NCBI GenBank assembly: GCA_956465555.1
Contig: OY101122.1
Location: 1,127,001 to 1,191,000 of the forward strand
Length of the DNA stretch: 64,000 nt
Source: Nitzschia sp. pyKryTriq1
Lineage: Eukaryota; Bacillariophyta; Bacillariophyceae; Bacillariales; Bacillariaceae
Direction: 5' to 3'
In this document: piece after piece, positions 20,098 to 28,433 of the stretch
Layout of the letters: every line of letters starts with the position of its first letter
Position numbering within the stretch: position 1 is the stretch's first letter
Translations under genes and position numbers: made by a program
Notes under the pieces: generated by a model
Seen by the model: the letters and a program-made list of their open reading frames with translations, nothing else
Databases searched by the model: none
What the model was told of the DNA's origin: nothing

Positions 20098-21660
20098 TTA
20101 AATTTTCTCATTCTTGGGATCAAATTTGACTAATTCCTCAAGTTCACCTGAGATGGCACTCGCAAGGACCACAGACCCCAACATGAATGGAACAATAAAG
20201 ACAAGCGCGGGAAGCCCGGAAGTCGAAATCAATGGAGCAAATTCACAGGCTACACACCCAAGTAAATACCCTATCATGGATACCGTGAAGAGGGATAATC
20301 GATCGTCTTGAGCAGTTTTTGATTCATCGAAGCGTTTGGCAAAGTTGGCAAGTAGCGATGGAAAGACGGCGTCGCCCAATCCCAGACTTCCACCCAGGCT
20401 ATTGCCAATCTTTGTCACTAGTAAACCAGGCTGGAAGGTGGCAGAACTCAGTCTTTGGATGGCTACCGATCCCATTGCAGAACCAGAAGCGGTCGATTCC
20501 GACGCCAAATTCATCGTACTGGAAGCCAATACTCCACCGTGCTGCACAAGAGCCTCGGACGCCCCCGCCGCTGGAATCAAGAATACAGAACTAGCATCAT
20601 AGAGAGTAAGCAAGCTCAGCGCACCAACCACTGCTTGGAAGCTATCCAGTTGAATGGCTCTTGCCACGAGCACGGCCAGAGACATGTTGACGAAATTCTG
20701 AGCTGGCCAGAGTTGGGCCAAGCAGGCAAGGCCGGTTACCAACACCGCTGCTCCCCATTCAAAGACAGCCGAATCCGGAATGTATTTTATTTCAAAACCG
20801 AGTCTTCGAAACTCTGACCGCGTAAACAAAGCCAATAGACCCACGTTCCACACTTGATTGACTGTTGGAAGCACTTTCGACAGAAGTTCTCGTATTTCAG
20901 ATCCAAAAGGACTGATACTATTATCGGTAATCTGAGGAGCTCCTGACCAGAGAGGGAGGAGGAAAATGGAAAGGGCCAAGAGAAATGAAACCAAAAGCGG
21001 TAAAATGAGGGCCTGTGTCTCTGATGAGACCTGGTCTAGGCTTTTTTCAAGTCCGCTGTCTGTGAGAGACCGAATGAGGGAGGGCCTCTCCATTGGCTCT
21101 TGGTCGGTTGAGCCATCCGTCATTTCCTGATAGGCTACTCGGTCTAACGATGGCCGATACATCAATTCTTCGGTCAGGTCCGTGACGCGACTCCCCAATT
21201 GAAGCGCATCGTTCGACCCTCTTACTCCAGCAAGACCCACAATGGTAGCACCCATCCAATATAAATATGCGCGGTTCGAAACAAAAAGTGCTGTCACCGC
21301 AGCGAATTGCTCGGAAGAATTGGGTGGCAAGGATCGTGCTAGCTGCAAAAGCACTGGAAATATCACACTTGCCACTGGGATCAGTAGCATACTGATGGAC
21401 AGCAGCGTCGGTGGCTGGGCATTAATATTCATCGAAGACCGATTCTTGTCATCTGCAGTAGACATCTGCAACAACGCACGTCTCCGCAATCGTTGGTCAA
21501 AATATCTCGATTGCGGCGGCCTCATGTTTGGATGTGCCACCTTGTCGGCCCCCTTTCCATTCAACGATGAACTTTTTGAAAATTGACTGGACATTGGAAA
21601 TGCATCACATCGCACCCCCATCACAAGTGCTGCCACCACGCTTTTTCCCCAGGATCTCAT
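20098..21660 (-). CDS. Plastid-type presenilin/signal-peptide-peptidase-like GxGD intramembrane protease
   Basis: 520 aa. All three hallmarks of family A22 aspartic intramembrane proteases are present in order: the first catalytic Asp in a membrane helix (LTLYDASSVF, D355), the second in SLGLGDAVFPSLLANF (GLGD, D430), and the C-terminal PAL motif (GLPALVFIVP, 484-486). About nine hydrophobic segments are spread from residue 85 to 505. The N-terminus MRSWGKSVVAALVMGV followed by CDAFPMSS and a Ser/Lys/Arg-rich stretch resembles the bipartite signal plus transit peptide of secondary plastids, with Phe at +1 of the predicted cleavage site. A long hydrophilic loop (about 150-210) is unusual. Membrane-embedded proteolysis is known for the family; plastid location and substrates are inference. 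Confidence 0.82.
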   Translation of the reverse strand: MRSWGKSVVAALVMGVRCDAFPMSSQFSKSSSLNGKGADKVAHPNMRPPQSRYFDQRLRRRALLQMSTADDKNRSSMNINAQPPTLLSISMLLIPVASVIFPVLLQLARSLPPNSSEQFAAVTALFVSNRAYLYWMGATIVGLAGVRGSNDALQLGSRVTDLTEELMYRPSLDRVAYQEMTDGSTDQEPMERPSLIRSLTDSGLEKSLDQVSSETQALILPLLVSFLLALSIFLLPLWSGAPQITDNSISPFGSEIRELLSKVLPTVNQVWNVGLLALFTRSEFRRLGFEIKYIPDSAVFEWGAAVLVTGLACLAQLWPAQNFVNMSLAVLVARAIQLDSFQAVVGALSLLTLYDASSVFLIPAAGASEALVQHGGVLASSTMNLASESTASGSAMGSVAIQRLSSATFQPGLLVTKIGNSLGGSLGLGDAVFPSLLANFAKRFDESKTAQDDRLSLFTVSMIGYLLGCVACEFAPLISTSGLPALVFIVPFMLGSVVLASAISGELEELVKFDPKNEKI

Positions 21661-21746
21661 CGTTTCTATTCCTGTACTTGTTGTTAGTCTACCGAATATC
21701 GAACCTACACTTCGACGTAAAGACCTTGTTATTTATCATCACCTCA

Positions 21747-21819
21747 GTTCGTTCGTTCGTTCGTTCGTTCGTTCGTTCGCACGCGTTCGTTCGTTCGTTC
21801 GTTCGTTCGTTCGTTCGTT
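21747..21819. repeat. (TTCG)n microsatellite
   Basis: About 18 TTCG units broken once by GCACGCG near 21779. On the minus strand it reads NERT repeats, which creates false open frames. Confidence 0.95.
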
Positions 21820-22013
21820 GAAAAGGCCGTTTCCATCGCCCCATCGTCCATCGTCGTACCGGTATGCACAATGATTGATGATGGATGATGAGAGATGAGT
21901 TGATGACGATGATCCTTCTTCAACGACCACACGTATTCTACCAGTACGTCCATTCTCGTACGGTGCTCCTGTAGTCGAAATTCGCTTTTGGCGCATCACA
22001 AAAAGCATCGCTC

Positions 22014-22191
22014 AGGTACCAGGTACATACCGTACAAGTACCAGGTACAGTACATTCGCCAGTGGTACAGGTACTGGCGGTACCGTTACCGTAGACTGTA
22101 CCCGGTACCGTACACAGTACATACTGTACAGCACCGGAACGGTACAAGTGTGTAAGTACAGGTCGATCCGTACCGTACCGTATCCACGACT
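22014..22191. repeat. GTAC/GGTACC-rich island
   Basis: About 180 bp made largely of overlapping GTAC, GGTACC, GTACCG and TACAGTAC elements, many palindromic, able to form many small hairpins. Confidence 0.8.
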
Positions 22192-22723
22192 GGTGAGATG
22201 ACGCGGGACGATGACGACCAGCGAGAAGGAAGAAGTGCGACAAGGCTGTTGCCATCTGCCTGGTCGTCGCGCTTGCGCGTGCCAAAAGCATGTTGATGAC
22301 GTCATGTGACCAATCAAGCGAGGAAAGGCATTCGTTGAAGGCTTGCCAGGCGTGTTTGGCAACAGAACAACCATCGTTGATGAAAGTTCCGCGTTCCGAG
22401 CTCTCTACCAGGTACCGATACCGGTATTTATTTACCTGTATCGAGCGCCTCGCGCTCCTTGTTCCTGCTCTCACGGAACAATTCAGTTTCTGATTTCTGC
22501 TTGATGGCAATAACTGTCAAGCAATCAGTTACAATTTCAACAAGAAGTCATTGGTATCTGAAACGCTTTGGTTGGAGCTCAAAAAGACTACTCCTCGCCA
22601 CTCTCCACTAGCAAATCTCTCCATACTACTTCTCTTCGGACCCAGTCCTTTCGCGCCTCCCAGCGATCCCAAGATACTCTTCACATCTTCGAGCCGATAT
22701 CACACAAGTATCCAATAACCAAC

Positions 22724-23425
22724 ATGCTCAGCAGAATTCAATTTCGTTTGAGTCTCCTCTTCCTTGCGGCCTGGAGCTTCCAATCATCACAGGCTTTCAC
22801 TACTCCCGGTGATATCCCTGGCGTCACGAACCACGCCGACCAGTTGCGTAGGCAGTGGATTGAAAAATCCGTCGACTACTACTCCAAAGTAATGAGAGAA
22901 GAGCGAAGGAAAAATATGGGGCAACTATCCGACGAAATGTTCGAGTCAGTTCAATACCAAGAAGACTTTCGACAACTTGCCAAAAAGCACTACTTTGCGC
23001 TCCGCAAGATAAAGGACGGCCAACACCGACACGCCGAAATGATCTACCGAAGAATCATAGACGAGATCATGAACGAAGAAGAAGAAGATGGTCATTGTGA
23101 CCATGCCAAGCTTGCCGTCACGACTTTATTGCTGGCACTTCACTGCCAAAGGATGGGAGATATCAAGAAGGCGCGGTCTGTCTTTATCAACTTCTTCCGT
23201 GTCGTGGTAGTGATGAACGGTGAAGAAGATCTCTCTGAGTGTGCCTGTTCCGCCAAGGTACTCGGTGCCTACGCCCTCTTTGAAATGAAGCAAGGCCACA
23301 TGAACAAAAGCCTGGAGATTGCGCAAAAAGCGGTGCAATTCGACCAAGCACTAGGCCCTGTCCTGAACTGGAAGCAATTTCGGGAGGCTCAAAGTCGTCG
23401 AAATAATTCTCGATTGAAGCCCTAG
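22724..23425 (+). CDS. Plastid-type helical-repeat (TPR-like) protein
   Basis: 233 aa from the only ATG that gives a targeting signal. MLSRIQFRLSLLFLAAWSF is a signal peptide, and SSQAFTTPG supplies the A-F cleavage motif typical of diatom plastid presequences. The mature part is all helical. The segments at about 125-145 (HRHAEMIYRRIIDEI), 155-185 (LAVTTLLLALHCQRMGDIKKARSVFINFF) and 195-225 (VLGAYALFEMKQGHMNKSLEIAQKAVQF) have the spacing of TPR helix pairs. No enzyme motif is present. A role as a scaffold or assembly factor in the plastid is inference. The upstream frame stays open but begins with a non-ATG codon. Confidence 0.7.
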   Translation: MLSRIQFRLSLLFLAAWSFQSSQAFTTPGDIPGVTNHADQLRRQWIEKSVDYYSKVMREERRKNMGQLSDEMFESVQYQEDFRQLAKKHYFALRKIKDGQHRHAEMIYRRIIDEIMNEEEEDGHCDHAKLAVTTLLLALHCQRMGDIKKARSVFINFFRVVVVMNGEEDLSECACSAKVLGAYALFEMKQGHMNKSLEIAQKAVQFDQALGPVLNWKQFREAQSRRNNSRLKP

Positions 23426-23870
23426 CAATAGTATTGTCCAGGCGGTGACTCTTCAACAACGCATGCGACTGTACCCGCAAGAGCGTTGCACTGGCTGTCT
23501 CACATCGATTTTGAAATAATGAGACATCATAATATTACTAGAATATAGATACAGGATTAAGCAATCTGTCGGTACCGGTATGGTTTACTCGTCTTCTTGA
23601 AGATCATGCAGACGAGGGATCTTCCCTGGCTCTGGTACTACTAGAGAGTAGAAGAACCATTGTCTTGGCTCCATAAGATACTCCTCTCTCCCGACCGTTA
23701 CTCTCTACTAGAGTCGGTACTGCTGTTACTTCGCCAAGTTGATTCTCGTAAGCTACTTGTAATTAGCTGAAGCAATTCTCTCTCTCTACTAGTAGGGACA
23801 CTGCTTTTGTAGTTTCCTGCGAAGTATGCCATCTACTCCTCCTCGTACTCGGAGTACCAACAACAATTAC

Positions 23871-23971
23871 GGTACCAGGTACGGAACAGTACTTGTGTAC
23901 AGTGCCGGTACCTTGCCGGTACCCCCAGGTACCGGTACATTTTGTACCAGTACTGTACCAGTACCAGTACT
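23871..23971. repeat. GTACC/CCGGTAC-rich island
   Basis: About 100 bp of overlapping GGTACC, CCGGTACC, GTACCAGTAC and GTACTG elements, similar in character to the island at 22014. Confidence 0.8.
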
Positions 23972-24126
23972 GTCAAAATATGGCATTTATGGCCCCAACA
24001 TCGCGCTCCAACAATGGCTAAGTTTTATGATTCTTGTTTTACAGAAGAATAAAATATCGCTTAAAATCACGTAAAAAATATACAAATAATATGAATACTG
24101 TTATTGTTTTGATGACTACTAGTCTA

Positions 24127-24385
24127 CTAATGTAAGTTCGGATGCCCCCCAGTGCACCGATCTCGGATCATGAAATTGATAATTTTAGTAACACTACATC
24201 GATGACCATAAGCAGTACGAATCTTGCTTGCAGCTACTTGTGGTGTGTCTCCACCTCCAAGAACTAGACGGTCTAATAGGCATTCCCACACCACATCTCT
24301 TTGGTAGTATTTTTGCTTCAATCCATATGCTGGATTATTGCGTTCTCTGGTAGTAGTGAACTGTTCCGCTGGTTTTCAGCCATCA
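24127..24385 (-). other. Open fragment, possibly from a dispersed repetitive ORF
   Basis: A minus-strand frame of about 85 codons without its own ATG reads ERNNPAYGLKQKYYQRDVVW and then RTAYGHRCSVTKIINFMIRD with GGHPNL at the end. It has protein-like composition with no low complexity. It resembles multicopy, probably transposon-associated proteins that I remember from diatom genomes, but I cannot name the family. It could equally be an exon of an unrecognised gene. Confidence 0.3.
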
Positions 24386-24799
24386 ATCCCATGTTTATAC
24401 TCTCGCCAAAGTTCCATACTCTCTCAGGTAGTACTCCTCCTCCTCCTTGACTACCGAGATCTCAAGCTTCTTCACGAGTGAAAAACTCGAGCTTGAAAGT
24501 TTCAAGCCTGGGGGTCATTCTACGACATCTTGGCAAGAATGAAAAACCGCGACGAGCGCGCGCCCCGATTTTGGAGTCTTGCCCTTTTTTAGATTTTATA
24601 CAGGTATGATACGTACCGCTATGATACTGTATTATTTTTTGTCCGTCGTCGTCGTCATCGTCGTCGTCTCTGTCGTCATTCGTCATTCTCATCATCACTG
24701 CATACTCGTATTGCCAAACCAGTGCACTGTTGTTTGCAAGATTCCAGAGATCAGGATCAATTCCATTCCTCCCACTACTATCCAACCAACAACGCCACG

Positions 24800-25627
24800 A
24801 TGCCGACCGCCGATGAACTTGCCCGCCTCAGAATCGAGGAAGAGGCCAAAAAGGTGATTTCGACCACCAGCCGAATGCGCAAACTGAAACAACGAGAATT
24901 GGTCGGAGAGGAAGCGGAAGAAATCAGTCTACGCAAAGACCATGTGGAAGATGCTAAGAAACACTGGAGCGTTAAGGGAACAGAGGGACAGACTCATGGA
25001 AGCGAAACAATCGAACAAAATCTTTCCAGCAAAGCCAAACAAGCCTATGAAGAGAATTTGAAAAAGTTCGGCGAAAAGGGTAAATCGGAACCCCTTTCTG
25101 CGGGGCATGTGCCAGAAGACTTGAAAAAGAAATTCGACAAGCCAACGGATGCGCCGAGTCTATTCAGTAAATCCAGTATCAAGCAACCGAAAGACTCGAC
25201 ACAGTCGAATAACACGGCATACTCCGATGGATTCGCAAAGATTGAAAAGCAGGAAGAGAAAATGGTGGGCACTGCCAAACACATTACTACGACGGGGATT
25301 GATGCGGCAGGACGACGAGTGACCAAGACGAAAATTATCCTGCCAGAGCAAGTTGGGGAAACTAAGGCTCAGCACCAGCAAGGGGCGCAAAAGAATAACT
25401 CGGCCGAAAGCAGCAACAACCTGATGCCACCCACCTGGGATGGAGAATACTACTCGTTGACGGACATCCGACAGAGAAAAGTAGACGGAGTGATCGACAA
25501 GAACAATAGAGAGCAGTATTTATCGCCAGAAGACTTTGAGGCAACTTTCAAAATGTCTAAGGAGGCCTTTTCCAAGCAACCCAAATGGAAGCGTGACAAC
25601 ATGAAACGAGATTTGCATCTCTTCTAA
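24800..25627 (+). CDS. Villin-headpiece domain protein
   Basis: 275 aa. The C-terminal ~63 residues are a villin headpiece, an F-actin-binding three-helix domain. YYSLTDIRQRKVDGVIDKNN leads into REQYLSPEDFEATFKMSKEA and ends WKRDNMKRDLHLF. The hydrophobic core Phe residues, the KWKRDNMK helix and the terminal Phe all match. The rest is charged and probably disordered, with a coiled-coil-like N-terminus (MPTADELARLRIEEEAKKV). No gelsolin repeats are present, so unlike villin this carries the headpiece alone, as in some dematin-like and plant proteins. Actin binding is expected from the family. The start is the ATG in CCACGATGCC; the open frame upstream lacks an ATG. Confidence 0.85.
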   Translation: MPTADELARLRIEEEAKKVISTTSRMRKLKQRELVGEEAEEISLRKDHVEDAKKHWSVKGTEGQTHGSETIEQNLSSKAKQAYEENLKKFGEKGKSEPLSAGHVPEDLKKKFDKPTDAPSLFSKSSIKQPKDSTQSNNTAYSDGFAKIEKQEEKMVGTAKHITTTGIDAAGRRVTKTKIILPEQVGETKAQHQQGAQKNNSAESSNNLMPPTWDGEYYSLTDIRQRKVDGVIDKNNREQYLSPEDFEATFKMSKEAFSKQPKWKRDNMKRDLHLF

Positions 25628-25958
25628 TACGATTCCTGCCCACGAACATAACTTTTGGGAATCTTCCGGAAAAAGCATTGAGCCGTCAATTTATTATAAG
25701 TGGAAACGGTGTCGAAGTCACCTACTCTTTGATAGGTGCAAGAATGTGCGAGCAAACTTGTCAATTATTGTCAAAACGAGAAAAAGCGACACAGGCAGCT
25801 GTTGGTCGAGACTCGAGTATGCAGTAGACTGTGTTTCACTCGCCGGTTTATATTTGTAACTGCAACCATAGTTCTAAGGTATTTGAATGTAATTTGGCTC
25901 GGTATTCCCGACTCACCCAGGCCCATGCGACAGTCTTCTACCGGTTGTCGTACTTAGA
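25628..25958. other. Convergent intergenic region
   Basis: About 330 bp of 3' flanking sequence between two convergent genes; nothing else is seen. Confidence 0.6.
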
Positions 25959-26432
25959 CTACTTCTTGGGTGGAAAGATAGGTGCAAAGTAATGGCCAGG
26001 CCGTTCGTCTCGCAGCCGCACCAAGGCATCTCGCCATACAGTCGATCCACATGGAATGATTGTGCCGTGCGAGAGCAGTGCAGCATCTTTGGAGTAGGTA
26101 CCATAGCCTGACTCGATTTTCTTGCGAAGGGCGGACGCGGCCGCCGAATCATTCACGGAATTCTTGTCGTATTTCGAATGAATGTTGGGATCAAGTCGAG
26201 TCACGTCGACAATTATCATGGGCTCTGAAGGTGTCGCCGATTTGGTAGGTAGAATTACTTTTTCTGCACTTTTGGGTGGCTCCGCTTTGGTTGGTTCCAC
26301 CTTCCAATAGTCCTCGTCGTTCTTGCCAGCTTCGTCCGGCTCATCCTCTTGTGCCGCCAAATCGGTGGTTGGTATCACGAGCTCTTCCATTCCCCACTCA
26401 TCAGAGCCATCGGAGTCCTCCCCATCAGCCAT
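25959..26432 (-). CDS. Small conserved-looking protein of unknown function
   Basis: 157 aa. The N-terminal half is acidic and disordered (MADGEDSDGSDEWGMEELVI, DEAGKNDEDYWKVEP). The C-terminal half looks folded: MIIVDVTRLDPNIHSKYDKN, a helix with SAAASALRKKIESGYGTYSK, and WRDALVRLRDERPGHYFAPI. No known motif is recognised. The composition contrast, ATG context and good codon content support a real gene. It has no predicted targeting signal and is likely cytosolic or nuclear. Confidence 0.6.
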   Translation of the reverse strand: MADGEDSDGSDEWGMEELVIPTTDLAAQEDEPDEAGKNDEDYWKVEPTKAEPPKSAEKVILPTKSATPSEPMIIVDVTRLDPNIHSKYDKNSVNDSAAASALRKKIESGYGTYSKDAALLSHGTIIPCGSTVWRDALVRLRDERPGHYFAPIFPPKK

Positions 26433-26976
26433 GATTTTTGTATCTCGTACTTGTATTCCACCAGAACTTTGGCGCCTTGCCTTTTGATGCGTGTACTGTA
26501 CGACTTGGTACCAGTACGAGAATATAGTAGTAATCAGTAATAATCGTGTGTTGCGGTTTGCTTACTGTGGTGGCAAATCTTTACTGTAGATTTTTGGGCT
26601 AGATTTTTTTGGATCCTCGATTTTCCCCCCGAAAGCATGCGCGTGCCAAGCGCAACCGCCGCTTTCCCGTTCCACACCCTGCGCCTCGCGCCAAAGTTGT
26701 TTATTCATCCCTGGCCGCGCCCCCCCCCCACCCCCCACCGGGCCCGCTCTCTGCACAAGCTTCTGTACGCTGGTACTCGCCGTACAGTACAGTACCGGTA
26801 CAGAATACACGCGTACCTGGTAAAGGTATGCGGTACCATACTACCGAATGACTGGGATCTCGATGACACAAAGAATATCTTCTTGTACTTTCGAGGCCGC
26901 GAACATCCCCCACAGTCATTGTCATTGTCCCTCTCCTCGTTTCATCTCGAAGGGCCCTTTCCGTGAGAAATCTATC
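26433..26976. other. Intergenic region upstream of copy D
   Basis: About 540 bp. It contains a C-run stretch (26726-26750, CCCCCCCCC and CCCCCC) that could form a G-quadruplex on the minus strand, then a GTAC/TACCGGTAC cluster at 26770-26840. No gene is seen. Confidence 0.6.
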
Positions 26977-28190
26977 ATGAAGGCTACCCTGTCCTATTTG
27001 GCACTGTTAGCGATTTCCTCCTTCTTTGTGGGTGCAACTGCCGGTGCCCCCACCGAAGTCGAGCGATTGGAACAATTTAATGCGAGAAATTATACCTGGC
27101 CGGTTCGTGAGTTCCAGCCTAACACTCCTGGGTGGGACAAATTGATGCGACATCGACTTCGCCAAGTAGAAGAAATCGAAGATCGACAGAGTCGTTGGGA
27201 AGGTTATATTCAGATTATGGCTGCTGGTGTGACCCAACCGAATTTTACTGAGTACGGCTTTGGGCTGGCTCGAGCTCCCGACGACTTAATGGAGGCGCTA
27301 CGAGACGGCATTCGCGATGGCTTGGCCAAGGGACCAAGAGAAGAGTACTACATTGAAGCTATCGAGGGCTTGCGTCCGTGGTTTATTGATCGTCCTGACT
27401 TGACTCAGCGCGTTCTGAACGAATTGCATCGTTTCCCTGAAGAATGGGCTGGTGTCGAGTTGACACCCCATATCGCTTACGGCTTTCGCTTGTACAGAAA
27501 CGAATCTCGCCTTCATGTGCATGTGGACAAGCCAGAGACGCATGTGATTAGCTTCATTTTGCACATTGATTCCTCGGAAGATGCTGAACCTTGGCCAATT
27601 CTCATTGAAGACTTTCACGGAAATTCACACGAAGTTATTTTAACATCGGGGGATATATTGTTTTACGAATCTTCCAAATGCTTTCACGGACGCCCTCGCA
27701 CCTTTATTGGCTCCTGGTACAGTAGCGTCTTTGTTCACTACTATCCGAAATACAACTACCAAGAGAACTTTGATAAATATGCGCATCTTTACCCTGTTCC
27801 ACCGCATTGGGTTCACGAGCCGACTACACACTTTGAAATTCCTATGCGGATGCATGGTACCTCCTATGAGGAGCCGGAGTGTCCAAATGGATGGTGTGCT
27901 ACCGAGTATTCTAAAAAGTGGAGTGGACCTGCAGAGCACGGTTATTTCATCGACCCGACGGGGGCGAAAATCCCGTTCGAACCCCTCCCCGCATGCGTAG
28001 ACAAGGACCATGCATGTTCTCAATACCTAGCACGAAACAGCGAGGAATGTGGTGTGAATCCCGGCTATATGCTTAAGAATTGTGCCAAAAGTTGCCAAGC
28101 CTGTCCCACTCCAGGTGATCATGACGAACTCTGAGGAGTCGACTACAGTACCGGTACGACGATTCTACTTGTTTTAAATTACAACTGATA
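26950..28190 (+). repeat. Inverted duplication unit, arm 2 (contains copy D)
   Basis: Partner of 17165-18405 in opposite orientation. The last shared block runs about 50 bp past the stop and includes the same TACCGGTACGACGATTC string. Confidence 0.85.
26977..28134 (+). CDS. ER-type 2OG-Fe(II) dioxygenase-like protein with ShKT domain and HDEL tail (copy D)
   Basis: Single exon, 385 aa, the same length as copy B. Differences are scattered (for example HSRNYT to NARNYT, DRWEGYIQM to SRWEGYIQI, THFETALQM to THFEIPMRM) and spare the metal motif HVD, the distal HGRP, all six ShKT cysteines and the HDEL end. That pattern suggests both copies are under constraint and functional. The signal peptide is MKATLSYLALLAISSFFVGA. 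The frame is open 43 codons upstream, but the chosen ATG matches copy B and gives a signal peptide. As for copy B, an ER-lumen prolyl-4-hydroxylase-like activity is predicted and the substrate is unknown. Confidence 0.88.
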   Translation: MKATLSYLALLAISSFFVGATAGAPTEVERLEQFNARNYTWPVREFQPNTPGWDKLMRHRLRQVEEIEDRQSRWEGYIQIMAAGVTQPNFTEYGFGLARAPDDLMEALRDGIRDGLAKGPREEYYIEAIEGLRPWFIDRPDLTQRVLNELHRFPEEWAGVELTPHIAYGFRLYRNESRLHVHVDKPETHVISFILHIDSSEDAEPWPILIEDFHGNSHEVILTSGDILFYESSKCFHGRPRTFIGSWYSSVFVHYYPKYNYQENFDKYAHLYPVPPHWVHEPTTHFEIPMRMHGTSYEEPECPNGWCATEYSKKWSGPAEHGYFIDPTGAKIPFEPLPACVDKDHACSQYLARNSEECGVNPGYMLKNCAKSCQACPTPGDHDEL

Positions 28191-28433
28191 CAATACTACC
28201 GCTAGGGAGACCCTTTGACAACTAAATTGAAAACACTGGCCCTGCTTCTTTTTCGCTACTTTGTAGGCATAAGGGGAGTAGGCGACTACTGTAGCATGTG
28301 ATTGGTGTTGCCTATCGATAGTACCGGCAGAGAGTCTCTGCTAGAGGTTCCTATCATATACCGGTTGACTACCAGAGCCGTGACTTATTGATTTCTTGAG
28401 TATTTGCACCAACAAAGTGCAAGTGGTATGTTG

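Larger units (their letters stand above)
21661..22723. other. Intergenic region with microsatellite and GTAC-rich island
   Basis: About 1.06 kb upstream of two divergent genes with plastid-type presequences. The frames across it are produced by simple repeats and have no homology signature. Confidence 0.6.
23426..24799. other. Intergenic region, 1.4 kb
   Basis: No confident gene. It contains CTCTACTAGT-type repeats (23640-23790), a GTACC-rich island, an AT-rich stretch near 24050 and the short minus-strand frame listed separately. The stretch at 24640-24680 is a GTC/CGT trinucleotide run. Confidence 0.55.

Noticed and set aside
21739-21820. NERT-repeat minus-strand frames
   Set aside because: Translation of the TTCG microsatellite.
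21938-22510. 190-codon minus-strand frame
   Set aside because: Crosses the GTAC island and reads as Thr/Cys/Pro repeats from simple sequence; no family features.
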